A stretch of 64,000 nt of DNA. Origin: Chloroflexota bacterium. GTDB lineage: Bacteria > Chloroflexota > Limnocylindria > Limnocylindrales > CSP1-4. The translations under genes were made by a program, and so were the position numbers. Position 1 is the stretch's first letter, and each line of letters opens with the position of its first letter. This document shows, in pieces, positions 46,671-54,722 of this stretch. Location: assembly GCA_015478725.1 (NCBI GenBank), contig JADMIG010000002.1, positions 121,254 through 185,253 on the forward strand, written 5' to 3'. Under the pieces are notes generated by a model. That model ran no database searches and was not told the origin of the DNA. It saw only the letters and a program-made list of their open reading frames with translations.

Positions 46671-48971
46671 TCACGGATGCACGCTCGAGGTCGCGCCGGG
46701 GCGGACGGTCGGGCGCGCCGTCGCCTTCGGCTTCGTCGTCGGCGCGGCCGGCGAGGCAGGGGCGAGCGAGGGGCCCGGCGATGCCGTCGCCCCGCCGGTC
46801 AGCGTATCGGGGACCGGGCTGAGGGGCGCCATCGATACATCGCGGGCGGAGATCCATATGACCGTCGGCGGCGTCGAGGCCGTCCCCGGGACCACGTAGA
46901 ACGAGCGCAGATCGCTCCAGCCAGGCGCTCCGTCGGCGAGGCGGAACTGCTGGCGATACGCGCCGGTCCCCTTGTCGTAGGCGACGATCCGGGAGTTGAG
47001 GGCATCGAACGCATAGAGGATCCCCGTCCGCCGGTCGGCGTAGGAGGCGAGCGCCACGAAATGGCTCGTCGGGCGGAGGGCGGTGTCGCCGATCGGCCCG
47101 GGCGTCCAGGCGCCCGCCGGCACGACCCGCTTCACCAGCCCGGCCTCGGCGAAGTAAATGTCGCCGTCGATGAGCATCGCGTCGACGTCGCCGACCGGCT
47201 GGGCGGTGGGCAGCCGGCCGGTCGGCGATCCCGGATAGCCGGACCCGTCGGCCGCCGGCGTGTAGAGGAGGAGTTGCTGCGAGGAGGGGTCGATGACGTA
47301 GAGGTTGTACTGGCCGCTCGCCGAGTCGCCGCGGAGGAATGTCCCGAAGCCGCGGATGTCGGCCCCCCAGCTCGCCGACCCATTGATCGCGATCCGGGTC
47401 AGGGTACCCCTTCCCTTGGAATCGGCGGGCCTCCACCGCCACAGGACGTTGCGGGCGTCGAGGACCAGCACGTCCCGGCCGCCCACCGCGAGGTAGCGGG
47501 GGGCCGCGGCGACGAGCCCCGCAGCGGCCTGGCCGGCCCTGATGACGATCGTCGCCTTCTTCGTCCCAGGGTCGACCCGATAGACGGTCTGGGTGGCGCG
47601 ATCGAGGATGTACGGCACCCCGTCCGGACCGAGGACGATCGTCCCGAGATCCGCGGCCGTCGTGGTCGGGAAGCTGAAGACGACGGTCGAGGCGACCGGC
47701 ACGACCGAGTAGATCGCGTCGAGACCGCGGAGGACCTCCGCTCGGAGCGGGCCCAGCGTCGCCGGTGGGACACCCGCCGCCTGCGCCTCCGCGAGCTTCC
47801 CGTACGCGTCGAGGAGCAGGCCCTCGGCCTGGCGCGGGTCGTCGCGGATGAGGTTGATGCCGGGGCCGGAGATCTTCGCCAGATCGTCGCGGATGTCCTG
47901 GACCGCCGTCGAGGCCGTCGTGATCGATGCGCGCGGACTGCTCGCCCCGCCTCCCACGAACCAGATGCCCGCACCGAGCAGCGAGGCCATGATGACGAGG
48001 ACGAGGATCGCGACGGCCGCCCGCCGCTGCGCCTCCACACGCGACGAGGCCGGGGTGACCCGCCGGTACGGCGAGCCCCGCGCCGGGAGCACCTCCTGGA
48101 ACCGTCGGAGCGTGCGGGTCATCGCGCCGCCGGCAGCGGTCCTCGCCCGGGCCGCCGACGCGGAGACGGCCGCCACGCCGTCGCCCACCGAGTCGGCGAG
48201 CGGGATCGGGGAGCGATCGGGTGCTCCGGCGAGCGGCTCCAGCGGTCGGACCGGGACGAGTGCCCGGTGCCTCGCCGTCGAGGCGACCTCCGTCGCCTCG
48301 ACGGCGATCGCCCCGTCGCTACCGCTGCCCGTGGCCGCGATGAAGCGATGGTGGAGGTGCTCCATCGCCGACTGCGGATGGAGGGTGGTGATGGCGTCCT
48401 TCAGCTCGTCCGGCCCGAGCCGGGCGACGAGGTTGGACGAAGCGAGGATGAGCGAGTCGCCGACCGCGATCTCGCCACGCCACACCTCCGGATCGATGGC
48501 GCCGGTCGGCAGCCCGCGTTCCCGATGCGGATCCGGCAGGGTCGAGAGTCGGGCCTGCCGGACGAGGTATGCCTCGGCCGGACCGATCGTCGAGACGTAC
48601 AGCTCCCCGCCGCGGATCACCGCGACGGCGACGCCGATCGGCCCGTTCTCGGCCTCCGCGCGCCCGAGGCCGAACTTGTCGCCGGCATGGGCGAGGCGGC
48701 GGTTCGCGTTCCGGATCGCCTTCTCGAGGCAGACGCGGATGCCTGCCGATTCGTCGTAGTAGTAGTCGTGCTCGATCGTGTCCGCGACGAGCCTCGTGGC
48801 GTCCCGGACCTTCGGACCGCTCGCGCGCGACGTGGCGAGGAGGTACAGCGCTCCCTTCGAACGGACGACGGCCCCGACCGCGGGCTCGTGCGTTCGGATC
48901 GTGTCCGGGGAGTCGGCGAGACGGTCCGTCTCGGGCACGAAGCCGAGCTTCATGTGGAGCCGTACGGCCAT
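46671..48971 (-). CDS. PP2C-like domain, membrane helix and extracellular propeller-like domain protein
   Basis: A 766-residue single-pass protein. Residues about 1-230 resemble a PP2C/SpoIIE-type phosphatase fold (IRTHEPAVGAVVRSKGALYL, GPIGVAVAVIRGGELYVSTI, IAVGDSLILASSNLVARLGP), but the metal-binding aspartates of active PP2C enzymes are not in place. One helix near 325-347 (AVAILVLVIMASLLGAGIWF) leads to an external part with repeated strands (YILDRATQTVYRVDPGTKKA, YLAVGGRDVLVLDARNVLWR), probably a beta-propeller, ending in a Pro/Thr/Ala tail. It could be an inactive phosphatase-like sensor. ATG 48971 has GAGGGG upstream. It lies next to the replication genes, but a link is not evident. 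Confidence 0.75.
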   Translation of the reverse strand: MAVRLHMKLGFVPETDRLADSPDTIRTHEPAVGAVVRSKGALYLLATSRASGPKVRDATRLVADTIEHDYYYDESAGIRVCLEKAIRNANRRLAHAGDKFGLGRAEAENGPIGVAVAVIRGGELYVSTIGPAEAYLVRQARLSTLPDPHRERGLPTGAIDPEVWRGEIAVGDSLILASSNLVARLGPDELKDAITTLHPQSAMEHLHHRFIAATGSGSDGAIAVEATEVASTARHRALVPVRPLEPLAGAPDRSPIPLADSVGDGVAAVSASAARARTAAGGAMTRTLRRFQEVLPARGSPYRRVTPASSRVEAQRRAAVAILVLVIMASLLGAGIWFVGGGASSPRASITTASTAVQDIRDDLAKISGPGINLIRDDPRQAEGLLLDAYGKLAEAQAAGVPPATLGPLRAEVLRGLDAIYSVVPVASTVVFSFPTTTAADLGTIVLGPDGVPYILDRATQTVYRVDPGTKKATIVIRAGQAAAGLVAAAPRYLAVGGRDVLVLDARNVLWRWRPADSKGRGTLTRIAINGSASWGADIRGFGTFLRGDSASGQYNLYVIDPSSQQLLLYTPAADGSGYPGSPTGRLPTAQPVGDVDAMLIDGDIYFAEAGLVKRVVPAGAWTPGPIGDTALRPTSHFVALASYADRRTGILYAFDALNSRIVAYDKGTGAYRQQFRLADGAPGWSDLRSFYVVPGTASTPPTVIWISARDVSMAPLSPVPDTLTGGATASPGPSLAPASPAAPTTKPKATARPTVRPGATSSVHP

Positions 48972-48997
48972 GCGTGCCCCTCGTTGTGTGGCGGCGA

Positions 48998-49312
48998 TTA
49001 TACGCGGCGGACGACGACACGAAGGTCGGCCGCCGGAAGGCCTCCCGGCGCCGTTCGGAAGGCGGTGAGCAGCTCGGCCGAGCGAAGGCGGATCTCCTGG
49101 GCGGCGAGCGCTTCCGTTACCTCGACGACGAGAGCGGAGCCGTCGAGCCTGACGAGACGGCTCGTTCCGACCGCCGCAGGAACCCGCTCGCCGACGATCG
49201 CCTCCCAGGTCGCGATCGCCCGCGCCAGCCGGAGCTCCTCCTCGAGACCCAGGTGCCGGGCGGCGGCCGGGATGAGGTCGCCGACACGCTCCATCCGGCG
49301 CCGGCCGCTCAT
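48998..49312 (-). CDS. dciA: DUF721/DciA-type protein
   Basis: A 104-residue DUF721 protein. DciA-type proteins help load the replicative helicase DnaB in bacteria that lack DnaC or DnaI. Typical features are RLARAIATWEAIVGERVPAA near residues 28-47 and the strand-rich VRLDGSALVVEVTEALAAQE near 54-73, followed by RLRSAELLTAF. The start ATG overlaps the recF stop by 4 bases, so it is translated with recF. The dnaA-dnaN-recF-DUF721 order is common in high-GC Gram-positive relatives. The helicase-loading role is from family knowledge. Confidence 0.85.
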   Translation of the reverse strand: MSGRRRMERVGDLIPAAARHLGLEEELRLARAIATWEAIVGERVPAAVGTSRLVRLDGSALVVEVTEALAAQEIRLRSAELLTAFRTAPGGLPAADLRVVVRRV

Positions 49313-50523
49313 CGCGTGACGGCCGGGCCAAGGAGCCGCGCCCCGACCGCGAACGGCTCGTCCGTCGCAGCGGCCCGGACCTCCCAGCTCGTGGCGTGCG
49401 CCCGGAGGACCGGGTCGAGGTCGTCGAGGGTCGTCGTCGTCACGAAGGCCTGGGGCAACTCCGAGATGCGCCGGACGAGATGGGCGCGCCGCTCCGGGTC
49501 GAGCTCGCTGAAGACATCGTCGAGCAGCAGGAGCGGTGGTCGTCCGTCGAGCTCGGTGAGGAGATCGAGCTCGGCGAGCTTGACCGCGAGGATCGCCGTC
49601 CGCTGCTGGCCGCGCGAGGCGAACGAGGCCAGGTCGCGGCCGGACTGCTCGAACACGAGGTCGTCGCGGTGAGGACCGACGAGCGTGGTGCCGCTCCACA
49701 GCTCCTTGTCCGCCGTCTCGGTGAGTCGCCGCGCAAGCGCGTCGCGGGGCGACTCACCAGCGGCTGCGGTCGCGTTCGTGCCGTAGCGGAGGTGGAGCGG
49801 CGCGGTGGCCGCCTCGTCCGGTGCGATCTCGGCGTGCGCCCGGGCGAGCGGAACAGCGAGGTCCCCGAGCAGCGCGAGGCGCGCCGCGACGAGCGCTCCG
49901 CCGGCTTCGACGAACGCGGTGTCCCAGAAGCGCAGCTCAGCGCGACTCGCCCCGTCGTCGCGGATCGCCCGGAGGAGGGAGTTGCGCTGCTGGAGCGCCC
50001 GGCCGTACGTGACCAGATCTCGAGCATAGACCGGCGAGCGCTGGGTCGCGAGGCCGTCGATCGCCGCGCGACGGAGGGCGGGCGGCCCGGCGACGAGCAG
50101 CATCTCCTCAGGCGCGAAGACGACGACACGGAGCAGGTCGGCCAGCACGTTCGAGCGCCTTGGAACGCCGTTGACCCGGATCCGCCTGCGTCCGCCGGAC
50201 GGTCCGCTGCGGACGATCGCGACCTCGATCGTCTCGGACGACGGTCCGCCATCCGGCTCGGTCGCCGGCCCGACGGATCCTTCGACGCGGGCGAGGTCGG
50301 CGCCCCACCGGATGAGCTCGGAATCGGTCGTCGTCCGGTGGGAGCGACCCCAGGCGAGGAGGACGATCGCCTCGAGCAGGCTTGTCTTGCCGGCGGCATT
50401 CGGACCCCAGACGAGCTGGGGGCCCGGTCCGAATGCCGCGTGGAGAGCGCCGTACCCGCGGAGGTCGGCGACGGTGATCGAGTGGAGCAGCTGACCGGGC
50501 GGGCGGATGCCCCAGTCCCTCAG
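49309..50523 (-). CDS. recF: RecF recombination/repair ATPase with probable CTG start
   Basis: RecF is an SMC-like ATPase that loads RecA at gaps. Walker A is LVWGPNAAGKTSLLEAIVLL near residues 36-55, the signature is DLASFASRGQQRTAILAVKL, and Walker B is PPLLLLDDVFSELDPERR near 332-349. Length would be 404 residues. In this frame there is no ATG, GTG or TTG between a TGA inside dnaN and the conserved N-terminus (SITVADLRGYGALHAAFGPG). The best start is CTG at 50523, overlapping the dnaN stop as CTGA, exactly like the ATGA/GTGA overlaps elsewhere. A second CTG eleven codons later (before LHSITVADL) is possible. Starting at the internal ATG (50148) would remove Walker A. Confidence 0.88.
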   Translation of the reverse strand: MRDWGIRPPGQLLHSITVADLRGYGALHAAFGPGPQLVWGPNAAGKTSLLEAIVLLAWGRSHRTTTDSELIRWGADLARVEGSVGPATEPDGGPSSETIEVAIVRSGPSGGRRRIRVNGVPRRSNVLADLLRVVVFAPEEMLLVAGPPALRRAAIDGLATQRSPVYARDLVTYGRALQQRNSLLRAIRDDGASRAELRFWDTAFVEAGGALVAARLALLGDLAVPLARAHAEIAPDEAATAPLHLRYGTNATAAAGESPRDALARRLTETADKELWSGTTLVGPHRDDLVFEQSGRDLASFASRGQQRTAILAVKLAELDLLTELDGRPPLLLLDDVFSELDPERRAHLVRRISELPQAFVTTTTLDDLDPVLRAHATSWEVRAAATDEPFAVGARLLGPAVTR

Positions 50524-51638
50524 CTCGTCGTCCGGACGGGCATCACCACGTGGACGTACGCATCATCGCCGATCGGCTTGAACACGCCGGGCGACAGCGG
50601 GCCGTTGAGCTCGATGGCGAAGCGTTCGGCCGCGACGTTCTGGAGCACGTCGGCGAGGTACCGGGCGTTGAATGCGATCGTCGTCCCGTCGCCCTCGACG
50701 ATCGCCTCCACGTGGCCCTCGTTGTCGCCGACCTCCGCGTTGGCGCTCACGACGATGCCGGCATCCCCGTCGACGCCGACCTGGAGCTTGACGATGTTGG
50801 CCGATTCGTGGGCGATGAGCCCGGCGACGCGGACCGCCTTGAGGAGCTCCTCCCGGTCCGCGATCGCCCGCGTGGTGTGGGCGGCCGGGACGACCTGCTG
50901 GTAGTTCGGGAACTGGCCATCAATGAGCCGGCTCACGAGCTCGATACCGTCGAGGTGGAAGAGAACCTGGTTCCGGGCGGGAGAGATGACGAGGTCGACC
51001 GCGTCGTCCGTGTCCGCGAGGACACGCGTCAGCTCGGCGAGCGACCGGGCGGGGATGACGAGACTCGTGTCCTCCACGGGGTCGAGGATCGGGATGGTCT
51101 TGACGGCGATCCGGTAGTTGTCTGCCGCTGCGAGCGTGAGCCGGTCACCCTCGAATCTCGCGAGGACGCCGGTGAGGATCGGTCGTGCCTCGTCGCTCGC
51201 GGCGGCGAACGTCGTCTCGGAGAGCGCCTGGCGGAGCACGTTCTGGGCGATTCTCGTCGTCGGCCGCTCGCCAGCGCTCGGGATCGCCGGGAACTCCTCA
51301 GCGTCGATCCCCTTGACATGGGTGGCGAACCGCCCGGCCCGGATGTGCAGCGTGTCGGCCGCCTGCAGTTCGAGGTCCACGCGCTCGGATCCCGGGAGCG
51401 ACGCGACGAGGTCCGTGAACAATCGGGCCGGCACGGTGATGGCACCGTCCGTCTCGATCTTGCCCGGCACCCAGTACGTGATGCCGATCTCAAGGTTCGT
51501 CGCGGTGAGCTTGAGACCGGCGTCCTCCGTCTTGAGATGGACGTTCGCGAGGACCGGGAGCGTGCTCCTCGATGAGACGGCCCGGCTGGCGACGGCGAGG
51601 CCGCGGGCGAGGTTCTCCTGCATGACGGACAGCTTCAC
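50520..51638 (-). CDS. dnaN: DNA polymerase III beta sliding clamp
   Basis: A 372-residue clamp of normal length with three repeated domains. SVMQENLARGLAVASRAVSS, then RSTLPVLANVHLKTED opens domain 1; RPILTGVLARFEGDRLTLAA, then DNYRIAVKTI lies in domain 2 near 150-180; LIDGQFPNYQQVVPAAHTTR near 242-261 is at the domain 2-3 link; and the C-terminus VMPVR closes the protein as in other clamps. GTG 51638 has GGAG upstream. It lies downstream of oriC, with its own transcript start likely in the origin spacer. recF follows with an overlap. Confidence 0.96.
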   Translation of the reverse strand: MKLSVMQENLARGLAVASRAVSSRSTLPVLANVHLKTEDAGLKLTATNLEIGITYWVPGKIETDGAITVPARLFTDLVASLPGSERVDLELQAADTLHIRAGRFATHVKGIDAEEFPAIPSAGERPTTRIAQNVLRQALSETTFAAASDEARPILTGVLARFEGDRLTLAAADNYRIAVKTIPILDPVEDTSLVIPARSLAELTRVLADTDDAVDLVISPARNQVLFHLDGIELVSRLIDGQFPNYQQVVPAAHTTRAIADREELLKAVRVAGLIAHESANIVKLQVGVDGDAGIVVSANAEVGDNEGHVEAIVEGDGTTIAFNARYLADVLQNVAAERFAIELNGPLSPGVFKPIGDDAYVHVVMPVRTTS

Positions 51639-51980
51639 GATTCGGTGCTCCAGGATGCGACGGTTTGGGCCGGGTTCCGCGTCCCGGTCACGCGAAGCCC
51701 CACCGGTGAACGTGATGTAGACCGACCTATCTTCTCACCTCATCATCATCACCATAAGGGCGTGGATGGCGTGGACGAACCCTCGTGGCCCCGCGAGCCC
51801 GCGTCGTGGACGACCAGGCGCTCGTCGTGGACGAGCGGGCGTCGGGTGGGGATGGCTCCGTGGACGCCCGGTTGACAGCGTGCCCGCGGCCGTGGCCGAG
51901 GTACGCCAGACCGCCAGGACGGCTCGCCCGTCCCCTGAAGAACCCTCGCAGGGCCTCTGCCTGTCCACACGACGAGGCGG

Positions 51981-51989
51981 TTATCCACT
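51981..51989 (+). promoter_or_regulatory. DnaA box 1
   Basis: TTATCCACT differs from the TTATCCACA consensus only at the last base. It is followed 21 bases later by a second identical box in the same direction. Confidence 0.75.
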
Positions 51990-52001
51990 GATTCCGCCCG
52001 G

Positions 52002-52010
52002 TTATCCACT
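52002..52010 (+). promoter_or_regulatory. DnaA box 2
   Basis: TTATCCACT, same orientation as the box at 51981, two helical turns away. Tandem same-strand boxes at this spacing suit cooperative DnaA binding. Confidence 0.75.
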
Positions 52011-52078
52011 GATCGGGAGCCCCGCGGGCGGTTGGCGTGGTCGCTCGAAGCCCTGCCGTGGCCTCGGGCACCGGGACG

Positions 52079-53458
52079 TCAGTCGGCGTAGATCAACTCG
52101 CGAACGGCGGCGATCTCGCGGCGCAGCTCGTCGTTCACCGAGGACTCGCGCGTGATCTTGTCGCAGGCGTGAAGGACCGTCGAGTGGTCGCGGCCACCGA
52201 GCTCTGCCCCGATCCGCAGCAGGGAGACGTCCGTCTCGGCCCGCATGAGGAACATCGCGATCTGGCGGGGGACGACGATCGCCTTGTCGCGCTTCTGTCC
52301 CTGAAGCACGTCCATCGGGACGCCGTAGTACTCGGCGACCGCGCGGGCGATCCGCTCCGGCGTCACCTGGCGCTTCTTCGGGTTGTAGAGCACGTTCGAG
52401 AGGACGGCCTGGGCGAGCTCGATGCTGATGGGCAGCGCCCCCATCGACGCGTAGGCCACGATCCTGTTGAGCGCGCCCTCGAGCTCCCGGATGTTGCTCA
52501 CGACCTTGCGGGCGATGAACTCCATCACGTCGGAGGTCATGGGGACCGACCCCTCCTCCGCCTTGGCCCGGAGGATCGCGATCCGTGTCTCGAGGTCAGG
52601 CGCGGTGAGATCGGCGATGAGCCCCCACTCAAAGCGGCTGCGCAGTCGCTCCTCGAGCGTCACGATCTGCTTGGGCGGCCGATCGGAACTGAGGACGATC
52701 TGCTTGCCGTCCTCGTGGATCGTGTTGAACGTGTGGAAGAACTCCTCTTGCGTGCGCTCCTTGTCCGCGATGAACTGGATGTCGTCAATGAGCAGGAGAT
52801 CGATCCGCCGATAGCGGGCTCGGAACTCGTCGATCTTGCCCTGCTGGATGCTCGTGATGAACTCGTTCGTGAACTTCTCGCTCGTCGCGTAGAGGACCCG
52901 CTTGCGCGGGAACTTGGCGATCACCTGGTTGCCGATGGCGTGCATGAGGTGGGTCTTGCCGAGACCGACGCCGCCGTAGAGGAAGAGCGGGTTGTAGGCG
53001 TGGCCGGGACGTTCGGCGACGGACAGGCTCGCGGCGTGGGCGAGCCGGTTGGCGGACCCGACGATGAAGTTCGCGAAGGTGTATCGCGGGTTGAGGTTCG
53101 TCGTGCCACCCTCGCCACCGACCCGGGTCGGCTCGAGGCGGACGGGCTGTGGCGCGACGCTCGGCCCGTGGACGCCGCGGAGGCTGTCCGCCGGGGCGTC
53201 CACGGGGGCGCTCGGGGCGGACGTGACGAACTCGACGACCGTGCTGTAACCGACGATCCGGGCGAGTGTCTGTGAGATGAGCGAACGGTAGCGGGACTCG
53301 AGCCAGTCCTTCGCGAAGCCGTTGGGGACCGCGATCCGGAACCGGTTGTCCTCGACGTCGACCAGCGCCGTGTCGCGGAGCCAGGTCTCGAAGTTGGCCG
53401 GGGAGAGAGAGACCTGGAGCTCGCCGAGAGCGGCACGCCAGACTTGTCGAGTATCCAT
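52079..53458 (-). CDS. dnaA: Chromosomal replication initiator DnaA
   Basis: A 459-residue initiator. Domain I is near residues 1-85 ([20 protein letters not shown], then WLRDT). After a short linker, the AAA+ core starts with [20 protein letters not shown]. Walker A is [20 protein letters not shown] near 154-173 and Walker B is [20 protein letters not shown] near 218-237. Domain IV carries the DNA-binding signature [20 protein letters not shown] near 421-440. ATG 53458 follows a GAGCGA purine stretch. It reads into oriC, and the clamp gene follows on the other side. Confidence 0.97.
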   Translation of the reverse strand: MDTRQVWRAALGELQVSLSPANFETWLRDTALVDVEDNRFRIAVPNGFAKDWLESRYRSLISQTLARIVGYSTVVEFVTSAPSAPVDAPADSLRGVHGPSVAPQPVRLEPTRVGGEGGTTNLNPRYTFANFIVGSANRLAHAASLSVAERPGHAYNPLFLYGGVGLGKTHLMHAIGNQVIAKFPRKRVLYATSEKFTNEFITSIQQGKIDEFRARYRRIDLLLIDDIQFIADKERTQEEFFHTFNTIHEDGKQIVLSSDRPPKQIVTLEERLRSRFEWGLIADLTAPDLETRIAILRAKAEEGSVPMTSDVMEFIARKVVSNIRELEGALNRIVAYASMGALPISIELAQAVLSNVLYNPKKRQVTPERIARAVAEYYGVPMDVLQGQKRDKAIVVPRQIAMFLMRAETDVSLLRIGAELGGRDHSTVLHACDKITRESSVNDELRREIAAVRELIYAD

Positions 53459-53980
53459 ATTCGCTCGATCCGGATCCTGATCGTGTCGGTGGATGGATGT
53501 TGGGTGGCGTCGGGCAGGGCGAGCCGGACCGCTCCGGGCACGGGAAACCCGAGATGTGAACGCCGCAGACGCCGGATGAGGGGTCTCGGGGGCCGCGCTG
53601 GGGCTTGGCCGGTGGTCTCCGAACACTCCCGATCGAGCGTCCCGGCGCCGCTGGGAGGCCGAAGGATAGCACCGCTGCGGACGCCGCCGCAAGGCGATGG
53701 AGTCCCGTTTCCGCCATACCCCCAGGGAGTATCGGAGCGTGACGATCGCCGCACCGTGCGAGGATCGCCGGCCACGCCGCTGCGGGCGCCCTGAATCGAT
53801 CGCGGGCACATCGTCCAGGCCATCCCGGCGACCCGCTGGTTTGACACCCTCTTTCGGGCGGGCATATCATCCGCCGGACGACGACGCGCCAGGCGCTCCC
53901 GTGCGCACGGCGCGTTCGTGTGCCTTCAGGGGTCGGAACAGCCATCCCCGAGGCCATGGAGAGGATCGCGCGCCAGCCCG
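53459..53980. other. Divergent promoter region between dnaA and rpmH
   Basis: A 520-base spacer without a gene that I can support. It holds a strong plus-strand promoter at 53841-53870 for the rpmH operon. On the dnaA side, GGTGGATGG near 53488 resembles a degenerate DnaA box, which could allow autoregulation of dnaA, but no consensus box is present. The 110-base leader of rpmH shows no riboswitch that I recognise. Open frames crossing it are high-GC noise. Confidence 0.55.
53841..53870 (+). promoter_or_regulatory. Promoter of the rpmH-rnpA-yidD-yidC-jag operon
   Basis: TTGACA (53841-53846) and TATCAT (53865-53870) are 18 bases apart. This is the best match to a housekeeping promoter in the window. 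Transcription would start about 105 bases before rpmH. Confidence 0.7.
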
Positions 53981-54115
53981 ATGAAGCAGACCTACCAGCC
54001 CAAGAAGCGCCATCGCGCGAAGGAGCATGGCTTCCGGTCCCGGATGAAGACGACCGGGGGACGACGAGTGCTCGCCGCGCGGCGTGTCCGCGGTCGGAAG
54101 CGGCTGACGGTCTGA
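53981..54115 (+). CDS. rpmH: 50S ribosomal protein L34
   Basis: The complete 44-residue L34: [20 protein letters not shown], then [20 protein letters not shown], ending RLTV. The sequence is unmistakable (TYQPK, HGFR.RM.T..GR.VL..RR.KGRK). It is the first gene of the classic origin-proximal operon and lies 110 bases from its promoter. The open frame extends upstream, but the L34 start is fixed by homology. Confidence 0.97.
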   Translation: MKQTYQPKKRHRAKEHGFRSRMKTTGGRRVLAARRVRGRKRLTV

Positions 54116-54147
54116 CGGACGGACGCGGCAGCTCCGCGCCGCGGCTC

Positions 54148-54483
54148 GTGACGATCTCCCGCCCTCAGGACTTCGCGGCGCTGCAGCGTCTCGGGACCTC
54201 GCGGTCCCACCCGCTCCTCCACGCGCGATTCCTGCGGACGGACCTCGAGATGACCCGCTTCGGGCTGTCGACCGGGCGAAAGCTCGGCGGCGCGGTGGTC
54301 CGGAACCGGGTTCGGCGGCGGCTCCGCGAGGTGCTCAGGGTGATGGTGCCCGCGTTCCAGCCGGGCTGGGACGTCCTCATCATCGCCCGGCCGGCGATCG
54401 TCGCTGCCGACCATGACGCAGTCGTCGGAGCCATCCGGCGGCTGCTCCAGCGGGGAGGAGTCCTCGATGGGCCCACAACGTAG
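54148..54483 (+). CDS. rnpA: Ribonuclease P protein component
   Basis: A 111-residue basic protein that assists RNase P RNA in tRNA 5' processing. The RNR motif is intact within GLSTGRKLGGAVVRNRVRRR, then LREVLR (residues about 43-68), and FAALQRLGTSRSHPLLHARF is the usual N-terminal fold. GTG 54148 gives the normal length. The frame is open upstream through rpmH but without homology there. It is directly followed by yidD with no intergenic bases. Confidence 0.93.
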   Translation: MTISRPQDFAALQRLGTSRSHPLLHARFLRTDLEMTRFGLSTGRKLGGAVVRNRVRRRLREVLRVMVPAFQPGWDVLIIARPAIVAADHDAVVGAIRRLLQRGGVLDGPTT

Positions 54484-54702
54484 GTGAGGCGCTTTGGCAG
54501 TCGGATCGGGGTCGGCACGATCAAGCTCTACCGTGTCCTGTTCGCCTGGCTGCCGGGCGGATGCCGATACGAGCCGACCTGTTCACGGTATACGGAACAG
54601 GCGATCGAGAAGTACGGGCTCATCCGCGGAAGCTGGATGGGCGCCCGTCGGATCGCCCGCTGTCATCCATGGCATCCCGGCGGCTACGACCCCGTCCGCT
54701 GA
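54484..54702 (+). CDS. yidD: YidD membrane protein insertion efficiency factor
   Basis: A 72-residue YidD protein. Hallmarks: [20 protein letters not shown] (residues about 12-31), then [20 protein letters not shown] and [14 protein letters not shown]. It acts with YidC and SecYEG at the inner membrane face to help insert membrane proteins. It starts with GTG immediately after the rnpA stop. The short length and cysteine/histidine pattern are normal. Confidence 0.95.
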   Translation: MRRFGSRIGVGTIKLYRVLFAWLPGGCRYEPTCSRYTEQAIEKYGLIRGSWMGARRIARCHPWHPGGYDPVR

Positions 54703-54722
54703 CACGAAGGACGACTGACCAC

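Larger units (their letters stand above)
51639..52078. other. Probable replication origin (oriC) between dnaA and dnaN
   Basis: This 440-base spacer between dnaA and dnaN holds the only good DnaA boxes I found. Two TTATCCACTG copies lie near the dnaA end. A GC-type GTGGAC/GTGGAT series occurs at 51762, 51771, 51806, 51827 and 51860, matching the reverse complement of TTGTCCAC-type boxes. The most AT-rich part, with ATCATCATCACCAT, lies at about 51726-51758 next to dnaN and could be the unwinding element. No open frame here looks coding. The dnaA/dnaN/recF and rpmH/rnpA/yidC arrangement supports oriC. Confidence 0.75.

Noticed and set aside
45729-49319. An open frame of about 1196 codons on the plus strand.
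   Set aside because: It lies antisense to the bifunctional nuclease and PP2C-like genes and reads as Arg/Gly/Asp/Ala noise typical of a high-GC antisense frame. The minus-strand genes have clear family motifs.
49309-50148. RecF starting at the internal ATG at 50148.
   Set aside because: This would remove the Walker A motif and the conserved N-terminal 125 residues, which are clearly encoded upstream in the same frame.
53459-53840. A second origin region between dnaA and rpmH.
   Set aside because: No consensus DnaA box was found there; only one degenerate match. The dnaA-dnaN spacer is much better supported.
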